A stretch of DNA of 64,000 bases from Lachnospiraceae bacterium KGMB03038 (GTDB lineage: Bacteria; Bacillota; Clostridia; Lachnospirales; Lachnospiraceae), in NCBI GenBank assembly GCA_007361935.1, contig CP041667.1:593501-657500 (forward strand), written 5' to 3'. Positions 24,598 to 33,078 of this stretch are shown one piece after another (the stretch's first letter is position 1; every line of letters begins with the position of its first letter). A program made the position numbers and the translations under genes. Below the pieces are notes generated by a model, which had not been told where the DNA came from, ran no database searches, and was given only the letters and a program-made list of their open reading frames with translations.

Positions 24598-25764
24598 ATG
24601 AAAAACAATCTGAGAAAGCGTATGGTATCTTTTTTGGTCGTGTGCATGATGGTTGTAGGACTTGCTGCCTGCGGAAGTGAGACCGAAGAGTCTGCAGGAG
24701 GTGAGTTAGGGGGAAACGAAGGAGACTTGGTGATAGGTCTTGACTGTCCGATGACAGGAGTAAACGCAAGCTTTGGTGAACAGCTCTCCTATGGAGCCCA
24801 GATGGCAATTGATGAAATCAATGAGGCCGGAGGAATCGATGGGAAAATGCTTGCCTTGGATGTACAGGATGACAAGTCTGATCCTAAGGAGGCGGCAACG
24901 ATCGCGACAAAATTTGTCGCAGATGATTCCGTTGTGGCTTCCCTGGGCTATTATAACAGTTCCTGTGGCCTTTCTGCCCTCCCGATCATCAATGAAGGAA
25001 AACTGGTAACTATTGTTACAGGATCTACACCTGATATTTCAGAACAGAATCAAGACTATGGTTTCAGGACAGAGCCTTCTGATGAACAGCAGGCGGTTTA
25101 TGCGGCTGATTGGATGGTGGAAGACGGTTGTGAAAAGGTCGCGGTTTTGTATGAGAGCACGGATTATGGAATGGGTCAGGAGAAAATCATCACAGAGGTT
25201 CTGGAAGAATCCGGAGCAGAAGTTGTATGTTCTGAAACATATATTTTAGGAGAAACAAAAGATTTTACAAATATCCTGACTAAAGTAAAGAATTCAGGAG
25301 CGGATTCCGTATTCCTTGCAGGAACATATACAGAAGGAGCCTTGATCGTAAAACAGATGAAATCTTTGGGAATGGATCTCCCGGCGTATTCATCATCATC
25401 TATGTTTGAAGTCGCATTTTTGGAAGCGGCAGGAGACGCTGCGGAAGGAGTGAAGGTTCAGGGAGTTCTGGTACCGGACGATCCTTCTGAAGTAAATCAG
25501 CAGTTCCAGCAGGCATACAAGGAAAAGTTCGGTGAGGATAAGACAGCAGGCACGTTTTCCGGACATGGATACGCAGGAGTGAAGATGCTGGCGGAAGCAA
25601 TCGAAAATGTGGGAACCGATCCGGATGCTATGGCAGAATATCTGGAGACAACCACTTTCGATACAGTATATGGAACGGTTCATTTTAATGAAACACATGA
25701 CCTGATGTTCGAATCCTTAAAACGTCTGGTTGTGGAAGATGGGAAATTTGTAGTTGTTGAGTAA
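24598..25764 (+). CDS. LIV-type ABC transporter substrate-binding lipoprotein
   Basis: 388-residue periplasmic-binding-type lipoprotein. The signal peptide ends in the lipobox GLAACG, giving acylated Cys near residue 24. The mature part has the leucine/isoleucine/valine-binding protein (type I) fold: GLDCPMTGVNASFGEQLSYG, then AIDEINEAGGIDGK. This group binds amino acids but also many other small acids and amides; with sugar-type enzymes next to it, the ligand here may not be an amino acid. AAAGGAGG precedes the ATG. Confidence 0.9.
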   Translation: MKNNLRKRMVSFLVVCMMVVGLAACGSETEESAGGELGGNEGDLVIGLDCPMTGVNASFGEQLSYGAQMAIDEINEAGGIDGKMLALDVQDDKSDPKEAATIATKFVADDSVVASLGYYNSSCGLSALPIINEGKLVTIVTGSTPDISEQNQDYGFRTEPSDEQQAVYAADWMVEDGCEKVAVLYESTDYGMGQEKIITEVLEESGAEVVCSETYILGETKDFTNILTKVKNSGADSVFLAGTYTEGALIVKQMKSLGMDLPAYSSSSMFEVAFLEAAGDAAEGVKVQGVLVPDDPSEVNQQFQQAYKEKFGEDKTAGTFSGHGYAGVKMLAEAIENVGTDPDAMAEYLETTTFDTVYGTVHFNETHDLMFESLKRLVVEDGKFVVVE

Positions 25765-25805
25765 AGTAGTTATTTGAGTTCGTTATAAAGATTGGAGAAT
25801 AGCGT

Positions 25806-26684
25806 ATGGTTTTGCAAATTATAGTAAACGGACTTACGATGGGATGCGTATATGCTCTGATTGCACTGGGATACTCCATGGTTTATGGATGTTTGAAATT
25901 TATCAACTTTGCTCACGGGGATGTTTTTATGTGGGGCGCCTGTTTTGGCCTTATTTTTGCCAGAATGGGCGGAATCCCATTCCCCTTGGCGCTGATTTTA
26001 ACGATGGTTTGCACAGGTCTGTTAGGAGTGATACTTGAATTTTTGGCTTATCGTCGTTTGAGAAATGTTCCGCGAGTAGTAGTTACAGCAAGTGCTTTGG
26101 GAGCCTCTATTGTATTGTCTAATTTAGCGTTGGTTCTTGTTGGCGCGGAGACTTATTCCGTACCGCCGTTTTTTGAGACGCAATATTTTAATATTGGAGA
26201 TTTGGTAGTCAACAGCCTTCAATTGATCCTTTTGGGCTGCTCGATTGTGTTAATGCTTTTCCTAAATTGGTTCATTAATAAGAGTAAATGGGGGAAGGCA
26301 ATCCGGGCAACATCAGAAAACATGAGTGTGGCAAGTCTGATGGGAATCAATACGAACAAAATCATTAGTGTAACCTTTTTTATCGGCTCCGCTTTTGCCG
26401 GAGCGGCGGGGCTTTTAATTGGAATCTATTATGACGCTGTATATTCTACTATGGGCTATATGGCGGGTATGAAAGCCTTTACAGCAGCGGTTCTTGGTGG
26501 AATTGGAAGTATTCCGGGAGCGATGATCGGAAGCTTGATATTAGGGCTTGTAGAAAGCTTTGGAACAACCTATATTTCTTCCAGTATGGGTCCTGCAATT
26601 TCGTTTGCGATCTTGATTATTGTATTGCTTGTAAAACCAACGGGATTGATCGGTACTGGCGATACCCATTCGAATCGTGTGTAA
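25806..26684 (+). CDS. LIV-type ABC transporter permease (LivH-like)
   Basis: 292-residue integral membrane protein with about eight hydrophobic segments. The N-terminus IVNGLTMGCVYALIALGYSM and the C-terminal AVLGGIGSIPGAMIGSLILG are typical of LivH permeases. It forms the transport channel with the second permease. It lies 41 bases after the binding-protein gene and 13 bases before the LivM-like gene. Confidence 0.92.
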   Translation: MVLQIIVNGLTMGCVYALIALGYSMVYGCLKFINFAHGDVFMWGACFGLIFARMGGIPFPLALILTMVCTGLLGVILEFLAYRRLRNVPRVVVTASALGASIVLSNLALVLVGAETYSVPPFFETQYFNIGDLVVNSLQLILLGCSIVLMLFLNWFINKSKWGKAIRATSENMSVASLMGINTNKIISVTFFIGSAFAGAAGLLIGIYYDAVYSTMGYMAGMKAFTAAVLGGIGSIPGAMIGSLILGLVESFGTTYISSSMGPAISFAILIIVLLVKPTGLIGTGDTHSNRV

Positions 26685-26697
26685 GGGAGGAAGAGAA

Positions 26698-27717
26698 ATG
26701 AATTTAAAACATTTTTTGAAAAACCGCCGATTCCAGTTTGGGATTATACTTTTCATAGCGCTTGTTCTGCCGTTGTTTGTGAATAATGATTCCGTCAAAC
26801 ATGTGCTGATTATGGTGCTGTTATATGTAATATTAAGTTTAGGGCTGGAAGTGGCGCTTGGAGTTACGAATCTATTTTCACTTTGTCATGCGGCCTTCTA
26901 TGGAATGGGAGCTTATGTTTCTGCGCTGCTTTCCATCTACCTGGGATGGAACTTTTGGATCACGCTCCCCATTGCGGCGATTGCTGCGGGACTATTTGGA
27001 ATTCTGATCGGTTTGCCAGCGCTTCGAACAAATGGAGATTATCTGGCGATCGCGACCTTGGGGTTTGGAGAAATCTTTCGGCTTGTGTTAGTAAATGGCG
27101 GTGAATTCACAAGAGGACCAAGAGGACTTACTGGACTTTCCAGACCAGAATTATTCGGGCTAGATTTTACGAATCGAAATGTCTATTATTATTTGCTTTT
27201 GATTGTGGCTGTTATTATATTTCTAATTGTTTTTAATATTCCAAGGACATTTTTTGGACGTGCGCTGATGGCGATCCGAGACGATGAAGATGCGGCTGTA
27301 TTTATGGGAATTCGTATTTCAAAATATAAAGTATGCGCTTTTGCGATCAGCGGTTTGATCGCCGGAATCGCCGGAGCCTTTTATGCGCATTACATCTGCT
27401 ACATCAGCCCGGATACCTTTGTATATAATGACTCTATTACAATATTGACGATGGTGCTGATCGGAGGCGGAGGTACGGTTGTTGGTCCTGTTTTGGGAGC
27501 TGTTATCCTAACGATTCTTCCAGAATTATTAAGGTCCTTTGTGGAATACCGAATGCTGATTTACGGACTGGTTGTTGTGATCATGATGCAGATCAGGCCA
27601 ATGGGGATCATGGGACATCTGAATACGCGGACTTCTTATCTTGAATCATTGCTTCAAAGTATAAGGAAGAAGAATAAAAAAGATAAGGAGGTGGATGTAA
27701 ATGCTGCTGGAAATTGA
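26698..27717 (+). CDS. LIV-type ABC transporter permease (LivM-like)
   Basis: 339-residue membrane protein with about ten hydrophobic segments. Hallmarks are YVILSLGLEVALGVTNLFSL, GPRGLTGL and VLIGGGGTVVGPVLGAVIL. The ATG at 26698 follows GGGAGGAAG; a longer frame from 26677 lacks a site. It pairs with LivH as the transmembrane half and overlaps the next gene by 17 bases. Confidence 0.92.
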   Translation: MNLKHFLKNRRFQFGIILFIALVLPLFVNNDSVKHVLIMVLLYVILSLGLEVALGVTNLFSLCHAAFYGMGAYVSALLSIYLGWNFWITLPIAAIAAGLFGILIGLPALRTNGDYLAIATLGFGEIFRLVLVNGGEFTRGPRGLTGLSRPELFGLDFTNRNVYYYLLLIVAVIIFLIVFNIPRTFFGRALMAIRDDEDAAVFMGIRISKYKVCAFAISGLIAGIAGAFYAHYICYISPDTFVYNDSITILTMVLIGGGGTVVGPVLGAVILTILPELLRSFVEYRMLIYGLVVVIMMQIRPMGIMGHLNTRTSYLESLLQSIRKKNKKDKEVDVNAAGN

Positions 27718-28480
27718 TCATATAACAAAATCATTTGGTGGTGTTGTTGCTGTAAATGATGTGTCAATGAGTGTAAAAGAAGGCAAGATTTTTAGTATTA
27801 TCGGACCCAATGGAGCGGGAAAAACAACATTGTTTAACTTGATCACAGGAGCTTACACACGGACTTCCGGAAAGATCATATTTGACGGAGAACAGATTGA
27901 CACCAAGAAACCATATGAAATCAGTTCCCTTGGGATTGCGCGTACGTTCCAGAATATTCGTCTGTTTAATACAATGACCGTATTGGAAAATGTTATGACG
28001 GGAATGCACAGCCGGATCAAGGCAAAAGATATTGAATCCTTTATTCCGGGACGATCCAGAAAAATTGAAGAAGAAATAGTCGAGAAGAGCATGGAAGCAC
28101 TAAGGATCGTTGGCTTGGAAAAGAAATACGCAGAGTATGGCGGAGCGCTTCCGTATGGCCAACAGAGAAGACTGGAGATTGCGAGAGCGCTTGTGAGCGA
28201 TCCGAAATTGCTGCTTTTGGATGAGCCGGCAGCAGGAATGAACATTAATGAATCCGCGGATTTGTTGTCTTTGATACGGTGGATCAATACAGACTTGAAA
28301 AAGACGGTTATTTTTATCGAACACAATATGAGAGTTGTTATGAATGTGTCGAATTATATTGTGGTATTGGATCACGGGACGAAGATCGCAGAAGGAGACC
28401 CAGAGGAGATCAGCAACAATCCAGTTGTCATTGAAGCATATTTGGGGGCAAAAAAAGAAGGAGGAAATGCAGATGCTTAA
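27701..28480 (+). CDS. LIV-type ABC transporter ATPase (LivG-like)
   Basis: 259-residue ATPase: Walker A GPNGAGKTT near residue 35, the LivG mark ARTFQNIRLFNTMTVLENV, a degenerate signature PYGQQRRLEIARAL and Walker B LLLLDEPAAGM, plus the H-loop IEHNM. The first of two ATPase subunits that power import. Starts inside the permease gene (AAGGAGGTGGATGTAAATG). Confidence 0.93.
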   Translation: MLLEIDHITKSFGGVVAVNDVSMSVKEGKIFSIIGPNGAGKTTLFNLITGAYTRTSGKIIFDGEQIDTKKPYEISSLGIARTFQNIRLFNTMTVLENVMTGMHSRIKAKDIESFIPGRSRKIEEEIVEKSMEALRIVGLEKKYAEYGGALPYGQQRRLEIARALVSDPKLLLLDEPAAGMNINESADLLSLIRWINTDLKKTVIFIEHNMRVVMNVSNYIVVLDHGTKIAEGDPEEISNNPVVIEAYLGAKKEGGNADA

Positions 28481-29186
28481 AGTTGAACATTTAAGTGTGT
28501 CCTATGGGGCAATTCAAGCGGTCCGTGATATCTCCTTCGAAGTTGGGAAAGGAGAAATTGTTTCCTTAATAGGCAACAATGGAGCTGGGAAATCATCCAC
28601 GCTAAAGGCGCTTACAGGGATCGTCAAACCAGCACAGGGATCAATCAAGCTGTTTGACCAGGAAATCGCGGGAGTAAAAGCGCATAAAGTTTCAAAGCTT
28701 GGTATGGCAATGGTCCCGGAAGGAAGAGGTATCTTTACTCGTATGACTGTTTTGGAAAACCTGGAAATGGGAGCCTTTAATCGGCCGGATAAGGAAAATG
28801 TAAAGAGTGATCTGGATAAAGTGTTTGAACTTTTCCCGGTGTTGGCGGAACGGCGGAAGCAAAAAGGAGGAAGTCTGTCTGGAGGCGAGCAGCAGATGCT
28901 GGCTGTTGGGCGGGCAATGATGCAGAATCCAAAGATTTTATTGTTGGATGAGCCGTCGCTTGGTTTGGCGCCGCAGGTAGTAGAGTCTATTTTTGAGGTT
29001 GTTAAAGAAATTAACAAAAAAGACGGAACGCCAATTCTTCTAGTAGAGCAGAACGCATACCTGGCGCTGGAGGTATCTAATAGGGGATATGTACTGGAAA
29101 CGGGAGAAATCATCGTTTATGATGAGTCGAAAAAGCTTTTGGAAAATGAAATGGTTCAAAGAGCATATCTAGGTGTTGAGGATTAA
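28473..29186 (+). CDS. LIV-type ABC transporter ATPase (LivF-like)
   Basis: 237-residue ATPase: Walker A GNNGAGKSS near residue 36, the LivF mark VPEGRGIFTRMTVLENLEMG, signature LSGGEQQMLAVGRAM, Walker B LLLDEPSLGL and LLVEQNA. The ATG at 28473 overlaps the LivG gene by 8 bases and follows AAGGAGGAAATGC. It completes the transporter. Confidence 0.93.
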   Translation: MLKVEHLSVSYGAIQAVRDISFEVGKGEIVSLIGNNGAGKSSTLKALTGIVKPAQGSIKLFDQEIAGVKAHKVSKLGMAMVPEGRGIFTRMTVLENLEMGAFNRPDKENVKSDLDKVFELFPVLAERRKQKGGSLSGGEQQMLAVGRAMMQNPKILLLDEPSLGLAPQVVESIFEVVKEINKKDGTPILLVEQNAYLALEVSNRGYVLETGEIIVYDESKKLLENEMVQRAYLGVED

Positions 29187-29189
29187 AGT

Positions 29190-30386
29190 ATGAATTATTG
29201 GAAGTTATTGGAAAAATCAAAAGTTATAGGAAGCCATCCGACGATATGGAAAATGCCGGGAAGAAAAACGGAAGGAAACATTATTTTTTATAATGGTGCT
29301 GCTTTGCGGATAGGAGAAGAAACTGCGAAATTGACTAGCCAAAAAGTGCTTCTCGTTATCGGGAAAAAAGTACTTTCTGCGTCAGGTGAAGTTATTCTAA
29401 AATCATTTGAAGAATCAGGGATTGATTATGATATTTTTTCAGATATCTGTGCAGAACCAGACTTGGATACGGCGAAAAAAGTAGCGGACATCATGGATGA
29501 GCAGCCGTATGGAGCAGTGATCGGTGTGGGCGGTGGAAGTACATTGGACATTGCGAAATTGGCAGCCCATGGCGGAGATGGAAAACTGACAAAAAGGATT
29601 TTAGCCAATAATTTTTCGCAACCGAAAATACCAGTTATTTTACTGCCGACGACATCAGGAACGGGAAGTGAGGTCAGTCCCTATGTTGTACTGACTGTAG
29701 GCGGGGTGAAAAAATTTTTTACCTCGTCGGAATTTCTTCCGGCAGTAGCAATTGTAGACCCGCTGCTTACCGCGAGTATGGATTCTAGAACTACGGCGGC
29801 TACGGCATTTGATGCAATGACACATGGAATTGAAGGGTATATGGCGTGCGTGACACCTTATACAGAATGTTTAGCGGTCGAGAGCACTGCTGTGATTATG
29901 AAATTTCTGAAAAGAGCAGTGGAAAGGCCGGAGGATATAGAAGCCAGATACTGGCTGTCGTATGCTTCTGTCTTGGGAATGCTGTCCTATGTTATGGGAG
30001 GCGGGTTATTTGCCCACAGTATTTCTTACATATTAACCCTTGAAAAAGAACAGTCTCATGGCACCGGCTGCGGATTAGCGCTGCCATATACCATGGCGAT
30101 GAATTATCCCCATATACTTCCTTTCCTTGATAGGCTGGGCGCCCGAATAAACGGGCGCTCAGAAAATGAAGGAGAAGAATTGATACGCGAAATTCAGGCG
30201 TTATTCACAAAAGTTGGTATGCCTGCAAATTTGGCAGAACTTGGCTACAAATTGAGTGATGGCCCTGAATTTGCAGAGAGGCTGCTGCGGGAATATCCAA
30301 GGCCAAAGAATCCGCGAAAAGTAACAAAACGGGAAGCAGAGAAATTATTTCATGCAATGCTTTTCGGGAAGATTGATTTTTTTTAG
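29190..30386 (+). CDS. Iron-containing alcohol dehydrogenase
   Basis: 398-residue group III dehydrogenase. NAD-binding GVGGGSTLDIAKLAA is near residue 112, LPTTSGTGSEVSPYVVLT near 150, and metal ligands are in FDAMTHGIEGY (Asp, His) near 210, FAHSISYIL and HGTGCGLALPYTMA near 290. The fold is that of lactaldehyde/propanediol-type dehydrogenases. It starts 3 bases after the transporter ATPase, so it belongs to the same operon and likely handles an alcohol or aldehyde intermediate. Confidence 0.9.
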   Translation: MNYWKLLEKSKVIGSHPTIWKMPGRKTEGNIIFYNGAALRIGEETAKLTSQKVLLVIGKKVLSASGEVILKSFEESGIDYDIFSDICAEPDLDTAKKVADIMDEQPYGAVIGVGGGSTLDIAKLAAHGGDGKLTKRILANNFSQPKIPVILLPTTSGTGSEVSPYVVLTVGGVKKFFTSSEFLPAVAIVDPLLTASMDSRTTAATAFDAMTHGIEGYMACVTPYTECLAVESTAVIMKFLKRAVERPEDIEARYWLSYASVLGMLSYVMGGGLFAHSISYILTLEKEQSHGTGCGLALPYTMAMNYPHILPFLDRLGARINGRSENEGEELIREIQALFTKVGMPANLAELGYKLSDGPEFAERLLREYPRPKNPRKVTKREAEKLFHAMLFGKIDFF

Positions 30387-30414
30387 TGCAAATGGAAGGA
30401 GGAAAAATACAACA

Positions 30415-31536
30415 ATGGTAGAGACAAGAACAAGAGCGTTTGCATGCCCGACCAAATATTTTCAGGGCGTAGGAGAGTTTGATCTTGTAGAACATTATAC
30501 AAGCCAATATGGGGAAAAGGCTTTTTTTGTGGTGGACGGCTTTTTGTTTGATGGCCTAAAGAAACGGCTGGATAAAGCATATGAAAATACGGAGTCAAAA
30601 TATAAAGCGATAAAATTTGGCGGCGAATGTTCTTATAATGAAGTGGATCGAGTGATTGAAGAATTCAAGGCATATGGGGCGGATGTGCTGGTAGGAGTAG
30701 GAGGCGGAAAAACACTGGATACTTCCAAGGCCGCGGCAGATAAAAGCGGAATACCTGTGATTGTTATTCCTACGGCGGCCTCCTGTGATGCTCCATGCAG
30801 CGCGATGTCTGTTATGTATACAGACACGGGCGAATATATCCACAATATCAGGCATAAAAAGAATCCAGAGATGGTGCTTGTAGATACTGATATTGTGGCG
30901 AAGGCACCAGTCCGCTTGTTTGTTGCCGGAATGGGAGATGCATTGTCCACGGTGTTTGAAGGTCATGCGAATCATACATCCTTTAGCCCGAACTATGTGG
31001 GAAAAGGATACCGGTGTACGAGAACTAGTATTGCGCTTGCGGAACTATCTTTTGAGATATTGATGGAAGAAGGGGTAGAAGCGCTGAAGGCTTTAAGACA
31101 AGGAGTATGCACGGAAGCGGTTGAAGATGTTATAGAAGCGAATATTTTGCTGAGCGGAGTTGGATTTGAAAATACAAGCTGCGCGGCCGCGCATGGCATC
31201 CATGCGGGACTTACCCAGCTTCCAGGGACCCATTCGTATCTTCATGGGGAAAAAGTCGCATTTGGCGTAATCTGTCAGATGGTTATGGAAAATACGCCGC
31301 GCGAACTGTTTGAGCAAGTGATGGAATTCTGCGATGAAGTAGGACTGCCGATTACGTTAGAGCAGTTAGGAGTAGAAGCGACGCCTGAAAACGTTATGGT
31401 CATTGCGGATACGGTTGTAAACCATAATAAATTGATCTATGCAGAACCGTTTAAAGTAACATTGGAATTTGTTTATAATTCTATTATGGCCGCAGACGCT
31501 ATGGGACAGGATTATAGGAAAAGTAAAGAAAAATAA
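30415..31536 (+). CDS. Glycerol dehydrogenase-family protein
   Basis: 373-residue iron/zinc-dependent dehydrogenase of the GldA branch. GVGGGKTLDTSKAAA near residue 95 binds NAD, IPTAASCDAPCSAMSVMY is near 120, and metal ligands are in GMGDALS (Asp), AAHGIHAGLT and HSYLHGEKVAFG (His). The ATG at 30415 follows AAGGAGG. Two distinct dehydrogenases plus an SDR in one operon suggests successive oxidations of a polyol. Confidence 0.9.
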   Translation: MVETRTRAFACPTKYFQGVGEFDLVEHYTSQYGEKAFFVVDGFLFDGLKKRLDKAYENTESKYKAIKFGGECSYNEVDRVIEEFKAYGADVLVGVGGGKTLDTSKAAADKSGIPVIVIPTAASCDAPCSAMSVMYTDTGEYIHNIRHKKNPEMVLVDTDIVAKAPVRLFVAGMGDALSTVFEGHANHTSFSPNYVGKGYRCTRTSIALAELSFEILMEEGVEALKALRQGVCTEAVEDVIEANILLSGVGFENTSCAAAHGIHAGLTQLPGTHSYLHGEKVAFGVICQMVMENTPRELFEQVMEFCDEVGLPITLEQLGVEATPENVMVIADTVVNHNKLIYAEPFKVTLEFVYNSIMAADAMGQDYRKSKEK

Positions 31537-31550
31537 TTGTTGATAAATAC

Positions 31551-31592
31551 ACACCCCCGTCATTTCTTTGGTGATCAAAATGACGAGGGTGT
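31551..31592 (+). terminator. Terminator of the catabolic operon
   Basis: Stem ACACCCCCGTCAT (31551-31563) / ATGACGAGGGTGT with one mismatch, followed by a short T-containing tail. Located 14 bases after the last dehydrogenase gene. Confidence 0.65.
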
Positions 31593-31616
31593 TTGCGGAT
31601 TAAAAGTGGAGCTCCA

Positions 31617-31646
31617 TTGACAATAATGAATATCTATAATTATAAT
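31617..31646 (+). promoter_or_regulatory. Consensus promoter of a small RNA
   Basis: -35 TTGACA (31617-31622), 18-base spacer, -10 TATAAT (31641-31646), with a second TATAAT at 31635. No ORF follows; the predicted start point lies at about 31653, at the base of the structured element. Confidence 0.7.
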
Positions 31647-31654
31647 AAATTATA

Positions 31655-31733
31655 GAAAAAACGCCGCCAGATCACGCGAGGGTGTAATCACCAGCAGGCT
31701 TTGACCTGTGGCAGTCGCGCTGGGGGTTTTTTC
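31655..31733 (+). ncRNA. Structured small RNA next to a DUF3800 gene
   Basis: About 79 bases that fold into a three-way junction. The closing stem AAAAAAC (31656-31662) / GTTTTTT (31726-31732) continues through CCAG (31667-31670) / CTGG (31720-31723) and CGCGA (31675-31679) / TCGCG (31715-31719). Two arms follow: GGTG-TAAT-CACC (31681-31692) and CAGG-CTTTGA-CCTG (31695-31708). A consensus promoter sits upstream and the 3' end is U-rich, as for an independent transcript. It ends 3 bases from the stop of the convergent DUF3800 gene. Conserved structured RNAs near DUF3800 genes have been described by comparative genomics (DUF3800 RNA motifs); this looks like a member, though I cannot say which. 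The minus strand could also form the fold. Confidence 0.6.
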
Positions 31734-31735
31734 TT

Positions 31736-32487
31736 TTATTTACAAATCATACGACTGCTAAAATAGTCATTTTCTGGCTCCATAAAATCTGTGTAATACT
31801 TCATGCCGTATTTTAAAATTTTCCCATTCCTTTTATAGAGAGAGTTTCGCAATTTATAAGTATAACAAGGCATTACGAAACCATATCTGTTAGTTTCGTG
31901 GTAATAAAACATAGAGGTTGCACAGATGTCTGCTAATTGTAACATATCCCATGAGGCCCCAGTTTTACTATATATATTTCTAAAATAATTAGAGACTTCG
32001 TTATTGCCATAATGGATTAGTTTGTTGTTCAAGTAGTCGATGAGTTCGCCGTCACGGGATGTACCTCTACTAGATAAAACTACATCCCCAATACGGTTAG
32101 TATCTCGTAAAATCCAAGACACTCGCTCAATAAGATATCTGCAAGAATGATTATATAAGATTATACTTGGTTTTTCAGAGAAGTCAGAACGATTTCCAAG
32201 TAATTTGTTTAAATCAAGTTTATGCGTGTCTATTATAACATTGATGTATTCAAATGGGGAGTTGAAAAGCTCTTTTGCAACGTATGCCCGTTGTTCAAAA
32301 CTTCGCAGTGCTCTAAAATGTATTGTATCGAGATTCAGTTCGTGTTTTATTGAAGTCATAGTTTCGCGGATTTGTTTTTCAGAGCTTTTATTTATAATGA
32401 CGGCAGTTAAGACAAACCATTGAGTGCCTTTTCCAACACCTAAATCACCGGCTTCATCAATATATATAGTGCAATTGCTGCTGACAT
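31736..32487 (-). pseudogene. DUF3800 family protein with disrupted N-terminus
   Basis: The ATG at 32487 has a perfect GGAGG site, but its frame stops after 15 codons. The real protein frame, 2 bases off, begins with CTIYIDEAGDLGVGKGTQWF (the DUF3800 hallmark with acidic YIDEAGD) and runs to 31736. It has no ATG, GTG or TTG before the hallmark; the first in-frame ATG (32359) would lose it. Removing one TA from the (TA)4 tract inside CTATATATATTG, or adding one base near the ATG, restores a 249-residue protein of normal length. DUF3800 proteins have an RNase H-like-looking acidic core and unknown role. Either a pseudogene or a slippage-controlled gene. Confidence 0.75.
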
Positions 32488-32664
32488 AAAAGTATCTTCC
32501 TCCTATTCTTGCCTGCTGTTCTATCGGTTGTGTCTTCTTGATTAGATATTACAATAATGCATAACAAAAGTAAACAACACGATTCCTGCCTGTAAGTGGG
32601 TGTTTTGTTGTAATAAAAAGATAAATATGATAATATGGCGTTAATCTTTTAAGGGAGTGATGCA

Positions 32665-32979
32665 ATGGTAGAGATGAACGAGGCGGCGAAAGCCTACATG
32701 AACCGCCAGGGATTTAACAATGTAGTTTTGAATGTAGAAGAGATCACCAGTTGATGCGCGCCTCCGTATCTGGAGGTGACGGTAAGTTTTACCGATGAGG
32801 ATGAAAAGGTGATGTTGGCTAAAGGCTACCAGATAGAACAAAGTGAGTTGGGGCGTGTCTACTATCCTGCAGAAGGAGTGGAGATTCCGGACAAGATTGT
32901 GATCAACTACATGGAATATCCATGGATTTCCTGCTTTGAAGTAGAGGGAGTAAAGATTGCGCATAAGCCTGGAAAATAG
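32665..32979 (+). CDS. HesB-like CC/Se-motif selenoprotein (in-frame UGA read as Sec)
   Basis: From ATG 32665 (site AAGGGAGTGATGC) the frame runs 29 codons to TGA (32752-32754) and then continues without another stop to TAG at 32979, giving 104 residues with Sec at position 30. The context EITS-U-CAPPYLEV matches the CC/Se motif of HesB-like small (seleno)proteins, where the first Cys is replaced by Sec. A stem-loop lies just after the UGA: CGCCTCC (32759-32765) / GGAGGTG (32772-32778), one G-U pair, loop GTATCT with G first, as in bacterial SECIS elements. The N-terminus (MNEAAKAYMNRQGFNNVVLN) also fits the HesB fold. The function of the family is unknown; redox or metal binding is inferred. 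Confidence 0.82.
32759..32778 (+). promoter_or_regulatory. Putative bacterial SECIS stem-loop
   Basis: Seven-base-pair stem with six-base loop starting with G, four bases after the in-frame UGA at 32752. Position and loop G are as needed for SelB recognition, though the spacing is at the short end of what is known. Confidence 0.6.
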
Positions 32980-33078
32980 GTGAATTCTCCAGGCGGAAGG
33001 CTTTACAACGCGGCTTTGGACATGTTATCATTAGACAACAATACAATGAGTCGTGCTTTAGAAAGCAGGAGGAAAACT

